DNA from: a virus
DNA length: 52,266 nucleotides
Direction: 5' to 3' (one strand)
Virus record (IMG/VR): IMGVR_UViG_3300044993_000544
Span: 1 to 52,266 of that record
Shown here one piece after another: positions 43,777-51,388 of this stretch. The notes under the pieces were generated by a model. That model did no database searches, was not told the origin of the DNA, and saw only the letters and a program-made list of their open reading frames with translations. Made by a program: the position numbers and the translations under genes. Within the stretch, counting starts at the first letter, position 1. Each line of letters opens with the position of its first letter.

Positions 43777-44706
43777 ATGTCACAAAATCTATCAGAAGAA
43801 GAATATTTAAAGAAACATCTAGAAGAACTCGAGGCTTCTAAACAAACTTATAAACAACAACCTTTAAACCCAAAGGTAACGTTTGATAATTCAAGATTGA
43901 CAGATTTACAATATTTTTCATTCGATATTAAAGATTTTCCTTGTTCGATTTTCTATCCCCCTGGTACTTTAGTAAAAGTAAGAGCAGCACAAGTTAAGGA
44001 AATTCAAGCTTATTCTATGGTTGATGATAATAATTTTTATGATATTGTTGAAAAGATGAATGATATGTTATCTTCCTGTGTACGTGTTCAATATACAGGT
44101 GGTGAAATGGGCTCATATTTAGATTTAAGAGATCCAGATAGATACTATTTAATTTTCTTAATTAGAGAATTAACTTTTCAACAAGGTACAAATTTAGTAA
44201 CTAAGTGTGAATGTAAGTGTGGACAAGAAGTTAGCATTGAACTCAAGAGAGAAAATTTCAGATACTATGAAACAAATGAGAGAATTAGTAAATTCTACAA
44301 CCCAACATTAAGATGCTTTACATTTGAAACTAAAAATGGTAAAGTTTATAACTTAGCACCACCAACTATAGGTATACAAAAAAGTTTCACTGAATATATT
44401 ATTAAAGAAAATTCAGAAAAAAGAAAGCCTAATCTTTCGTTTTTAAAGATTATTCCTTTCCTATTATACGACAGAACATCGATTACTATTGAAGGCATTA
44501 AAAGTAAATTAGATGAATTTCAAAAAATGGATGACATTTCTTTCCAATTTTTGAATTCAGCAGTTGAAAAAATGACCTTTGGAATAAAAGAATTAGTAAA
44601 AACTTGTAGCTGTGGTTTGGAGGTGCACAGCGATATGATATTTCCCGACGGACCGTCAGCTATTTTCGTTATTCATGATGCCTTTGACCAGTTTATTAAA
44701 GAATAA
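43777..44706 (+). CDS. 26: Baseplate protein, T4 gp26/gp51 family-like, with Cys clusters
   Basis: 309 residues. Pattern of the T4-type baseplate hub assembly family: LTDLQYFSFDIKDFPCSIFY, VRAAQVKEIQAYSMVDDNNF, and a central zinc-binding-like CECKCGQEV matched with CSCGLEV near the C-terminus. The family recruits or shapes the baseplate hub during assembly. A CAATATATAAAAG box lies about 25-30 bases upstream. It overlaps the following small gene by 32 bases. Confidence 0.72.
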   Translation: MSQNLSEEEYLKKHLEELEASKQTYKQQPLNPKVTFDNSRLTDLQYFSFDIKDFPCSIFYPPGTLVKVRAAQVKEIQAYSMVDDNNFYDIVEKMNDMLSSCVRVQYTGGEMGSYLDLRDPDRYYLIFLIRELTFQQGTNLVTKCECKCGQEVSIELKRENFRYYETNERISKFYNPTLRCFTFETKNGKVYNLAPPTIGIQKSFTEYIIKENSEKRKPNLSFLKIIPFLLYDRTSITIEGIKSKLDEFQKMDDISFQFLNSAVEKMTFGIKELVKTCSCGLEVHSDMIFPDGPSAIFVIHDAFDQFIKE

Positions 44707-44923
44707 GCTACTTTTACAAAAACATTACCATACTCAAGAATGGGCTATGGATGAGTGGCCTTTCTGGATGCTAGAAGAAAACATTAAAATAGTTAATCAA
44801 TTAGCTGAAGAAGAAGAAAAACAAAAGAAAAAAGAAGAAGAAAAACAAATGAGTTCAATGCCTAATTTTAATCCTTCAAGTTATATGAATCAGATGTCAG
44901 GAATGATAAATAAGTTCAAATAA
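44675..44923 (+). CDS. Small baseplate/tail assembly-type protein
   Basis: 82 residues; begins inside the end of the gp26-like gene (ATGATG at 44675). The centre HYHTQEWAMDEWPFWMLEEN is aromatic-rich and like tail assembly chaperone ends in other phages; then comes a Glu/Lys run (EEEEKQKKKEEEKQ) and a Met/Asn/Ser tail. The overlap suggests coupled translation with the gp26-like protein; gp51-like function is possible but unproven. Confidence 0.6.
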   Translation: MMPLTSLLKNKLLLQKHYHTQEWAMDEWPFWMLEENIKIVNQLAEEEEKQKKKEEEKQMSSMPNFNPSSYMNQMSGMINKFK

Positions 44924-44950
44924 AAAAACCCACTATATGGTGGGTTTTTT
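44922..44950. terminator. Bidirectional terminator between baseplate and tube genes
   Basis: CCCAC-TATATG-GTGGG hairpin with A run to the left and T run to the right. Confidence 0.85.
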
Positions 44951-44970
44951 AATTCTATATTTTTTAAATA

Positions 44971-45591
44971 TTAATAACCAGGTATAATAGGAGGTTGAAT
45001 TGTGAAGTTACCATCTATGTATTCATCAATCCAGTAATCAGCTATGAAATCAGCAGTAACATCTTTCCAGATATCATTTGATGTCCAATCTAAAGAAATA
45101 CCACCAAGTTTCTTGATTTGGCAGTTTTGGAAAGTAACCCTTCTTAAAACAATACCCTTTTTATCATGTTGGTTAACGATGATAGTGCCAATTATATCAC
45201 TCTTATAATGCAATGAACCATTTTGTGAGTTCCAAACTAAGTCATACCAAGCTTTTAATGTGTTCCAGATTTCCATTGAACCAGCATCATTAACATTAAC
45301 GTTAAATGGTATACTAAATTCAATTGTAGTCTTAGTTGGTGTAGTTAAGAAAGCTCGAGTTGAGTACTTAAATCTTTGCTCCTGTACTCCTATATCTGCT
45401 TCTGTTAGACTTATATCAATTTTTAACGCATTCTGTAGCATTAAAATTGGATCTCTACCCTGAGCTTGTAGAATCGTAGGTAATATGAAAGTAATCTCAA
45501 ATAAATTCAAATATACAGCCTCATGAGGCTTAGTTCCGGGACCACCTGGACTTCCGGTTGTTAATAATCTTGTAAAATGTGGTAATGGCAT
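44971..45591 (-). CDS. 19: Tail tube protein, T4 gp19-like
   Basis: 206 residues. Forms the rigid tube inside the sheath. The N-terminal FTRLLTTGSPGGPGTKPHEA is followed by NLFEITFILPTIL; the C-terminal signature GGISLDWTSNDIWKDVTADF then IADYW matches the gp19 ending (LDWDSNN...LALDYW). Slightly longer than T4 gp19 (163). It is on the strand opposite to the sheath, although in T4 the two genes are adjacent and co-directional. AATTAATATATA box about 21 bases upstream. Confidence 0.82.
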   Translation of the reverse strand: MPLPHFTRLLTTGSPGGPGTKPHEAVYLNLFEITFILPTILQAQGRDPILMLQNALKIDISLTEADIGVQEQRFKYSTRAFLTTPTKTTIEFSIPFNVNVNDAGSMEIWNTLKAWYDLVWNSQNGSLHYKSDIIGTIIVNQHDKKGIVLRRVTFQNCQIKKLGGISLDWTSNDIWKDVTADFIADYWIDEYIDGNFTIQPPIIPGY

Positions 45592-45612
45592 ATTCTTTTT
45601 ATTATTTTTATA

Positions 45613-45624
45613 TATATATTAATT
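45613..45624 (-). promoter_or_regulatory. AT promoter box for the tail tube gene
   Basis: Minus strand AATTAATATATA, 21 bases before the start codon at 45591. Confidence 0.5.
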
Positions 45625-45693
45625 AGTAAATCTGACTTTTTTCTAATTATTTATCAAAAACAGACTTAAATTTCACAGGGGCAGTATCTAAAT

Positions 45694-45912
45694 TTAAATT
45701 CGATCTTTTATTTTAACATTACGTAATGCTTTGACCAAACGATGTTGTACATCTAGTATAGATATTGGTTTACCTGCTTTTGAATCTATTACAATTGGAT
45801 AGTTTTTATAATCAGCAGCTTCAACTCTCACAGGATCTTTTTTTGTATCAATTAATAAATATTTAATTTGATTTGGATCAATTTCAATAAAATTATCTAC
45901 ATGTTTCATCAC
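45694..45912 (-). CDS. Small tagged protein of unknown function
   Basis: 72 residues (71 if the second ATG at 45909 is used). Starts MKHVDNFIEIDPNQIKYL, a weak tag match, followed by a compact alpha/beta part (YPIVIDSKAGKPISILDVQH). 45913-46111 between it and the divergent gp47-like gene is AT-rich and shows no gene. Confidence 0.55.
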   Translation of the reverse strand: MMKHVDNFIEIDPNQIKYLLIDTKKDPVRVEAADYKNYPIVIDSKAGKPISILDVQHRLVKALRNVKIKDRI

Positions 45913-46111
45913 ATCACTGAGTGTTACTTTAATTAGTTTTCAATCGATAATAATTTTTATGATTTTCTTTTAGAATAATCTAATTGTAATTTAACTTATT
46001 AAATTAACAAAAGGAAACGAAAAAAGGGCTTTATTAGAAAATGCTGAAATTAAATATGTAGTATAACTTTTGAGTATTTATTTAATATAAATAAAAAAAT
46101 TATATTTATGA

Positions 46112-47257
46112 ATGTCTAAAATTTTAGTTATTGGTGATACACATTTAGGATTAGGTTATCCAAACTCAGTTGATAAATGGTTTAAAGTTTCTCAAGAATA
46201 CTTCGAAGATTTCTTATTTCCACTTCTTAAAAAAGAACTCACTAAAAATGATATTATTGTTCATTGTGGTGACCTTTTTGATAATCGAAACGTAGTGCCT
46301 ATAAATATATTAACCTATGCGCAGTCTATTTTAGAAAGAATGTCTCAAATTTGTCAAGTACATGTTATTATCGGCAACCACGATTTATATAATAAAAGCT
46401 CTAATGATATCAATACCGTAAAACTTTATAAGTATATTCCTAACGTGAATGTTTATGAAGAGCCTACTAAGATTGATTTTATGGGTAAATCTATCTTAAT
46501 GCTTCCTTGGGTCGAAAAAAGAAAAGACCAAATTGAAATCTTAAAAAAATATTCAGGTTGTGATTATCTTTTTTGTCACTCTGATCTAAATGGTGCTAAA
46601 ATGCACTTAAATTCAATAGCTCATAAAAATCACGATAAAATTGATATAGAAGCCTTTTCAGGTTATAAACACGTTTATTCGGGACATATTCATATTCAAC
46701 AAGTTAATAAGAATTTTACATTTGTTGGTTCTATTCATGAAATGGATCGTAATGATATCAATAATCAAAAAGGTATTTTCATTTTAGATGTCATAGAAGA
46801 AACCGAGAAGTTTATACCTAACAATATTTCACCTAAATTTAGAAAACTTTATATCACTAAAGAAGAACATATTGAAGAATTAGACAAAGTTTCTACTAAA
46901 GACTATATAGATCTTTTTATTTCTAATTCTTTAATTATCGGTAATCGTAAATTGAGAAGAAAATTGGAGTTGATGTTGGAGACTGGTAACTTTGCTTCGG
47001 TTGACTATATAGATGATATTCGAGATGAAAAACTAAAAGATTTAAGTGATGAAGAAACTAATTCAACTTTAGAAATCATCAAAGAATCTTCTGATTTGTC
47101 TCAATCAATAAAGATTGAACTAGAATATAAAGATGTGATTCGTGAGTATATTTCTAATCAAAGTTATCCAGATGAAAAGATTAAAATGGGTGTCCTACAG
47201 GAATTTAATGAAATAGTAAGAATCTATGACGAAAACTACGACTCCAAAAAAGAATAG
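46112..47257 (+). CDS. 47: Recombination endonuclease subunit, T4 gp47 / SbcD-like
   Basis: Calcineurin-type nuclease that with gp46 (SbcC/Rad50-like) processes DNA ends for recombination-dependent replication. The five metal-binding motifs are in order: GDTHLG, GDLFDNR, GNHDLYN, FCHSDLNG and SGHIHIQ. 381 residues, against 339 in T4, with an acidic C-terminal extension. gp46 is not in the window. Ends with TAG. 47258-47373 behind it is AT-rich without features except the next gene's promoter region. Confidence 0.92.
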   Translation: MSKILVIGDTHLGLGYPNSVDKWFKVSQEYFEDFLFPLLKKELTKNDIIVHCGDLFDNRNVVPINILTYAQSILERMSQICQVHVIIGNHDLYNKSSNDINTVKLYKYIPNVNVYEEPTKIDFMGKSILMLPWVEKRKDQIEILKKYSGCDYLFCHSDLNGAKMHLNSIAHKNHDKIDIEAFSGYKHVYSGHIHIQQVNKNFTFVGSIHEMDRNDINNQKGIFILDVIEETEKFIPNNISPKFRKLYITKEEHIEELDKVSTKDYIDLFISNSLIIGNRKLRRKLELMLETGNFASVDYIDDIRDEKLKDLSDEETNSTLEIIKESSDLSQSIKIELEYKDVIREYISNQSYPDEKIKMGVLQEFNEIVRIYDENYDSKKE

Positions 47258-47373
47258 ATTTTATCATTCAAAGGGTAAATTCTTCCGACATAATTGATAT
47301 TTTTTATAATATAATTTTTTTTTGTAGATTATTTTTTTTAAAACCATTTAATTAAAACTAATATAAGATATTT

Positions 47374-48243
47374 ATGAAATTAGATCCGATTTATAAATGG
47401 ACAGGTGGTAAACGAAAAGAAATAAAAAATTTTTCAAAATATTATCCAGATTTTGTTAAAAATAATGAAGATTATAAATTTGTTGAACCGTTTTTTGGTG
47501 GTGGTGCGGTTTATTGGAGTTTAGAATCTAATAAAAATGTTATAAATGACATAGACACTGAACTTATAAATTTTTTAAAAGTTCTTAAAGAAAACCCCGA
47601 TGAAATATTAAAGATGTCTAAAATTTTTTCTGATAAAATATCAGAGATCTCAAAAAAAGAAAAAGAGAAAAAACTAACTATATCAGAAGCAAAAAAAGAA
47701 AGAGGACTTATATATTATGAGTGGAGAAATAAAGACAGAAAAGATGGATTGAAAAATCTATCCGATATAGATAGAGCATTTAGATTTCTAATAGTAAATC
47801 AGTTAGCATTTAATGGAATGAGAAGGTTTAATTCAAAAGGTGAATTCAATATACCATATGGTAATTATAAATCATTCAATCCAAATATAAAAAAGGAGCA
47901 TATAGAAAAATTAAGAAATACTGATATTTTTTGTGATTCATATAAAGAAGTAATGACTAAAAATGATGATGATAATACTTTCATTTTTATAGACCCACCT
48001 TATACAAGAGAATTTAAAGAATATTCACATGAAAATGTATTTGGTAAAGATCAACAAATAGATTTATTTAATACCTTCAAAAGTATTAAAAATGCAAAGG
48101 TTATGGTTATAATAAACAAAGATGATTTTACATCAGAATTATATAAAGATTTCATAAAAGATGAATATGATCTGAAGTATTCAACTAATATTAAAAATAG
48201 ATATGATAATTCAGTTAAGCACCTTATAATAACAAACTATTAA
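47374..48243 (+). CDS. dam: DNA adenine methylase (Dam, D12 class)
   Basis: Transfers a methyl group to N6 of adenine, probably protecting phage DNA. KWTGGKRK (residues 8-15) and FVEPFFGGGAVY (36-47) bind S-adenosylmethionine; IDPPYTRE with DPPY at 207-210 is the catalytic motif. The typical RFNSKGEFNIPYGNYKSF segment lies between. 289 residues, full length. Target sequence unknown; GATC is usual for this class. Codons are more A/T-rich than in neighbours, which may mean recent transfer. No matching restriction enzyme nearby. Confidence 0.92.
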   Translation: MKLDPIYKWTGGKRKEIKNFSKYYPDFVKNNEDYKFVEPFFGGGAVYWSLESNKNVINDIDTELINFLKVLKENPDEILKMSKIFSDKISEISKKEKEKKLTISEAKKERGLIYYEWRNKDRKDGLKNLSDIDRAFRFLIVNQLAFNGMRRFNSKGEFNIPYGNYKSFNPNIKKEHIEKLRNTDIFCDSYKEVMTKNDDDNTFIFIDPPYTREFKEYSHENVFGKDQQIDLFNTFKSIKNAKVMVIINKDDFTSELYKDFIKDEYDLKYSTNIKNRYDNSVKHLIITNY

Positions 48244-48338
48244 ATAAGGAACAAAATTAAAATTAAAATAATTGTTAAATCTAATTGTTTCATTTGTTGT
48301 AAAGGTTATTTGATTTTTTTTTTAGGATGGTTAATATA

Positions 48339-48899
48339 TTATTTCTTTTTCTTATACCTTGATTTAGCAGCTTTGGCTTTAGCCCATAAATCAGCATCGG
48401 CTTTTCTAGCACCACCAACACCAGTTATGAATGAGTTTACACGACCCATTCCCCACTGATGTTGAGCCACACCTGGTCTATGACCAGCATTCCAAGCTTG
48501 CATTCCTTTATTGAATACTTTTCTTAAAATTTTCATAGGTATTCCAGATGCTTTAGATTTCTTTTTAAGTGAAGTAGTTATATTAGATTTTTTAGATTCA
48601 TTCATTGAATTTTTATATTCATTATATAATTTATTAAATTCTTCATCTGACATATCCTTGTAAATTTTACGATTTTTTAAAATTGCTGCCCAACCAAAAT
48701 TAGTCATATCTTTTGGGTCTATTCCAAATTCTTGTATAAAATCATTTACTGTTAGTTTAGAATCATGAGGCATATTCCTTAATTTATACTCTAATTCAAT
48801 CGTTAAATCAATTTTTGAGTCTTCGTCAAATTCATTATATTCATCACCGGCAACAACGTCTTCGTGTTTAAAGTTTTCAAATAATTTTAAGTATTTCAT
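48339..48899 (-). CDS. Tagged protein with DUF5824-like C-terminus
   Basis: 186 residues. N-terminus MKYLKLFENFKHEDVV has the tag. Residues ~110-180 (KKKSKASGIPMKILRKVFNK, GMQAWNAGHRPGVAQHQWGM, GRVNSFITGVGGARKADADL) match a conserved phage and virus domain I know as DUF5824, function unknown, with a basic end ideal for DNA contact. Its start overlaps the stop of the upstream 250-residue gene (ATGA), so the two are coupled. Confidence 0.72.
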   Translation of the reverse strand: MKYLKLFENFKHEDVVAGDEYNEFDEDSKIDLTIELEYKLRNMPHDSKLTVNDFIQEFGIDPKDMTNFGWAAILKNRKIYKDMSDEEFNKLYNEYKNSMNESKKSNITTSLKKKSKASGIPMKILRKVFNKGMQAWNAGHRPGVAQHQWGMGRVNSFITGVGGARKADADLWAKAKAAKSRYKKKK

Positions 48900-49648
48900 A
48901 TTTTTAATTTTTTTTTTTCAAACATTCGATGATATGCTTTAGTGGCGGCTGATTTTTTAGTTTCAATTCTTTTACCAGATCTTTTATCTATATCAGCTTC
49001 CCAGTCTTTTTTGTATTTTTTCTTACCGCGAAACTCTTCAATTTCTTTTTTCATAGCATCTTTTTTACTAGTTAGATATTTAGCGGGTATGTGTTTACCT
49101 TTATATTTTTCACCTTTGGTTTTTGCTCTCTCAGAAACACCCAAAAAATTGTAAATACAATCTTCAATAATATCCATAGCTTCTTCAACATTATCACATT
49201 GGTCAGAATCAAGTTTTCCTTTGATGTTTCTAATTAATTTACCGGTTTCTATATCATATTTAATTATTATTTGTTCTTGGTTAATCTCCAGGGTTACATT
49301 TAAAAGATTATTATTCAGTGACCACTCAAAAGAAATAAATTCATCATCAATTGAATCAACTAGATCAGATAACTCTTCCATTTTTGTATTAATATAACCA
49401 ATATCTGAACCTAAAATAAACTCTTCAAATAGTCTAACATGTCTCAGTTTATTTAAAGACTCTTCAATAATATTGAATTCATCGATCTCAGGTGAGATAG
49501 CTAAAGTCGAGCCATTATCCCATTTAACATGAATTTGTCCAATATCATCAATAAATTGAATAGTACCCTTATCACCTTCTTTAAGGTTTGTATATGGGTC
49601 CTCCATTCTAATTAATTCGATTCTTTTTCCAGCTAATGTTCTATTCAT
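48896..49648 (-). CDS. DUF4314-like domain fused before a tag-like peptide, basic C-terminus
   Basis: 250 residues in three parts. Residues 1-62 look like a small SH3-like DUF4314 domain (GKRIELIRMEDPYTNLKEGD, KGTIQFIDDIGQIHVKWDNG). Residues ~65-75 read KLRHVRLFEEF, resembling the N-terminal tag but located inside the chain. The C-terminal part, KGKHIPAKYLTSKKDAMKKE to KSAATKAYHRMFEKK, is a Lys-rich conserved phage segment. The stop TGA overlaps the next ATG. The DUF4314 part may have been added upstream of an originally tagged protein. Confidence 0.65.
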   Translation of the reverse strand: MNRTLAGKRIELIRMEDPYTNLKEGDKGTIQFIDDIGQIHVKWDNGSTLAISPEIDEFNIIEESLNKLRHVRLFEEFILGSDIGYINTKMEELSDLVDSIDDEFISFEWSLNNNLLNVTLEINQEQIIIKYDIETGKLIRNIKGKLDSDQCDNVEEAMDIIEDCIYNFLGVSERAKTKGEKYKGKHIPAKYLTSKKDAMKKEIEEFRGKKKYKKDWEADIDKRSGKRIETKKSAATKAYHRMFEKKKLKI

Positions 49649-49685
49649 ATTTTATATGGAATTTTATTTGTTTAGATTTTTTTAT

Positions 49686-49698
49686 GTATATATTAAAA
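49686..49698 (-). promoter_or_regulatory. AT promoter box for the DUF4314-like operon
   Basis: Minus strand TTTTAATATATAC, 37 bases before the start at 49648; it overlaps the end of the upstream minus-strand ORF. Confidence 0.5.
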
Positions 49699-49950
49699 TA
49701 ATTTTTTAATTTTTATCTCAAGATTCATTTGATGTGTGGCTTCATCTTCACGGTCACGATGCCACATCAAGGATTCCTCATCCACATCACTTCTAAAAAT
49801 TCTTATAAACTCACTTATGTCTTTAATCTCCTCAATAAAAGGTAATTTAGGTAACCTACCTCGAATAGATCTAAATTCTGGTGAATCCTCTGTAAATAAT
49901 TTTTCTATATTTAATTTAGGATTATAAAAACAAAGTCTTTTTTTTTTCAA
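49693..49950 (-). CDS. Small protein, possibly the distal part of a broken repeat gene
   Basis: 85 residues from a TTG codon (no ATG nearby): KKKRLCFYNPKLNIEKLFTE, then DSPEFRSIRGRLPKLPFIEE and a C-terminal SLMWHRDREDEATH motif. The same frame continues upstream of the TTG through IKGK, then a TAG at 49963-49965, then a clearly related unit. This suggests that the ORF is the downstream piece of a larger protein interrupted by an amber codon. Whether it is expressed is uncertain. Confidence 0.45.
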   Translation of the reverse strand: MKKKRLCFYNPKLNIEKLFTEDSPEFRSIRGRLPKLPFIEEIKDISEFIRIFRSDVDEESLMWHRDREDEATHQMNLEIKIKKLF

Positions 49951-49962
49951 TTTACCCTTTAT

Positions 49963-50121
49963 CTACCCGTCAGGTATTATATCACTGTTTTCAAAATATT
50001 TTTCTTTATTTAACAACTTATTAAAATAACAAACCTTACCGGATAAATTATAACCGCCAAATTTTTTATTTTTAGTTCTACCTTTTATCCATTTTGACGA
50101 GACATAATCAATTAACTTCAT
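49963..50121 (-). pseudogene. Broken gene fragment with KGR/CYFN/IPDG repeat unit
   Basis: 52 codons from ATG 50121 to TAG 49963. WIKGRTKNKKFGGYNLSGKV followed by CYFNKLLNKEKYFENSDIIP and DG-stop-IKGK. Downstream in the same frame, RLCFYNPKLNIEKLF repeats the CYFN...EKYF pattern. The expected residue after IPDG in such modules, often found in phage homing-nuclease-associated sequences, is Trp (IPDGWIKGR), so TAG probably arose from TGG. The upstream end runs into antisense of the leucine-rich-like repeats, marking a recombination joint near 50100-50120. Confidence 0.45.
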
Positions 50122-50374
50122 TAAGGGGAGCTCCGAGAGAAGTCGGTGGTGATTTCTTATGTCATTTTAATAAATTAACTTAATTAAAGGAAACTCCAAA
50201 AGAGATTGTTGTGGTTTCCGTTGCTATGATAATCCCTTGCTTAAACTAATTTTAGATAATTTGTATATGATTAAACAAATTATCAAAAATCAGGAAGATT
50301 ATTCAATCTGGAGAAAGGATGGAACCCTAGATGAGTTTAGATTTAGATTTGTAGAATTGATGCGGGATATTTAA
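50103..50374 (+). pseudogene. Decayed copy of the Cys/leucine-rich repeat gene
   Basis: Encodes one and a half repeat units (HNQLTSLRGAPREVGGDFLC), then an in-frame TAA, then a frameshift around 50203-50208 (GAGATTGTTGTGG against GAAGTCGGTGG), after which the other frame restores the family C-terminus (NQEDYSIWRKDGTLDEFRFR and MRDI). Two defects plus a missing N-terminus show it is not functional. It is the first of three tandem members. Confidence 0.8.
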
Positions 50375-50381
50375 TATATAC
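50370..50381 (+). promoter_or_regulatory. AT promoter box for repeat gene 1
   Basis: TTTAATATATAC, overlapping the stop codon of the decayed copy. The same box and following ATAAATTTAATATG region recur before the second copy at 51359. Confidence 0.5.
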
Positions 50382-50403
50382 TATAAATTTAATATGTATC
50401 CTA

Positions 50404-51363
50404 ATGAAATACCTACTAGAATCCTCCATATTTAACCAAATTGACCAGATTTGTAAGGAATTTGGTATAAAAAACTATACTGTAAATGGGGATGGATCTA
50501 TCGATGTAGATGGTGATGTAAATTTAACCAATAAGGGATTATCAGAATTACCCCTTAAGTTCGGTATAGTAAGTGGTGATTTCCGCTGCTATGGTAACCA
50601 ATTAACTTCACTAGAATGTTCACCGAGAAAAGTCGGTGGTGATTTCAACTGTGGTAGCAATCAATTGATTTCACTGGAAGGAGCTCCGGAGGAAGTCGGT
50701 GATGGCTTTTTTTGTAGTAATAATCAATTAACTTCGCTGGAGGGGGCTCCGAAAGAAGTTGGTGGTAGTTTCTACTGTGATGATAATCAATTAACATCAT
50801 TAAGGGGAGCTCCAAGACAAGTAGGTGGTAATTTCTACTGTAATAATAATCAATTAACTACACTGGAGGGAGCTCCTAGAGAAGTAGGTGGTGTTTTCTA
50901 TTGTTGTTATAATCGATTAACTTCATTGAGGGGAGCTCCAGAGGTAGTCGGTAGTAGTTTCCACTGTGGTTATAATCAATTAACTTCACTGGAGGGAGGT
51001 CCGATAGAAGTGGGTGGTCATTTCTACTGTCATAATAATAAATTAACTTCATTGAGAGGGGCTCCGGAGGAAGTCAGTGGTGGCTTCTACTGCTATAATA
51101 ACCAATTAACTTCATTGAGGGGTGCTCCGAGAGAAGTGGGTGGTAATTTCCACTGTTATGATAATAAATTAACTTCACTAGAGGGAGCTCCGAGAGAAGT
51201 TGGTGGTAACTTCTACTGCTATGATAATCCACTTCCTCAACTAATTTTTGATAATTTGACTATGATTAAACACATCATTAAAAATCAAGAAGATTATTCA
51301 ATCTGGAGAAGCGACGGAACCCTAGATGAGTTTAGATTTAGGGAAATGATGCGGGATATTTAA
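50404..51363 (+). CDS. Cys-containing leucine-rich-like repeat protein, copy 1
   Basis: 319 residues. N-terminus MKYLLESSIFNQI (tag-like with LLE), then a short domain with VNGDGSIDVDGDVNLTNKGL. Residues 57-266 are ten tandem 21-residue repeats of the form GG(N/S)FYCxxNQLTSLxGAPxEV, each with one Cys at the same place, giving a Cys ladder and a likely beta-solenoid. A partial eleventh repeat leads to a C-terminal cap DNLTMIKHIIKNQEDYSIWR and a DEFRFREMMRDI end. Repeats like these are known in large phages and Bacteroidota, role unknown; binding of a host surface or of host proteins is a guess. Confidence 0.8.
   Translation: MKYLLESSIFNQIDQICKEFGIKNYTVNGDGSIDVDGDVNLTNKGLSELPLKFGIVSGDFRCYGNQLTSLECSPRKVGGDFNCGSNQLISLEGAPEEVGDGFFCSNNQLTSLEGAPKEVGGSFYCDDNQLTSLRGAPRQVGGNFYCNNNQLTTLEGAPREVGGVFYCCYNRLTSLRGAPEVVGSSFHCGYNQLTSLEGGPIEVGGHFYCHNNKLTSLRGAPEEVSGGFYCYNNQLTSLRGAPREVGGNFHCYDNKLTSLEGAPREVGGNFYCYDNPLPQLIFDNLTMIKHIIKNQEDYSIWRSDGTLDEFRFREMMRDI
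50572..51201 (+). repeat. Ten tandem 63-base coding repeats, copy 1
   Basis: Each 63-base unit codes one 21-residue repeat; conserved DNA words such as CAATTAACTTCA and GGAGCTCC recur in register. Differences are concentrated in the two codons after the Cys and in the LxGAP segment. Confidence 0.85.
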
Positions 51364-51370
51364 TATATAC
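51359..51370 (+). promoter_or_regulatory. AT promoter box for repeat gene 2
   Basis: TTTAATATATAC followed by TCTAAATTTAATATG, nearly identical to the region before copy 1. Confidence 0.5.
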
Positions 51371-51388
51371 TCTAAATTTAATATGTAA

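Noticed and set aside
47374-48243. Restriction-modification system around the adenine methylase
   Set aside because: Neighbouring genes are a recombination nuclease and tagged proteins; no restriction endonuclease or specificity gene is visible.
48240-48293. 17-residue hydrophobic peptide on the minus strand (MKQLDLTIILILILFLI)
   Set aside because: Could be a tiny membrane peptide, but it is very short, AT-rich and overlaps the end of the methylase gene; no supporting signal.
10700-49965. Genome-wide recoding of TGA or TAG
   Set aside because: Several intact genes end sensibly in TGA (clpP, the gp15-like gene, the overlap at 48896) or TAG (clamp loader, gp47), so the in-frame stops look like local decay.
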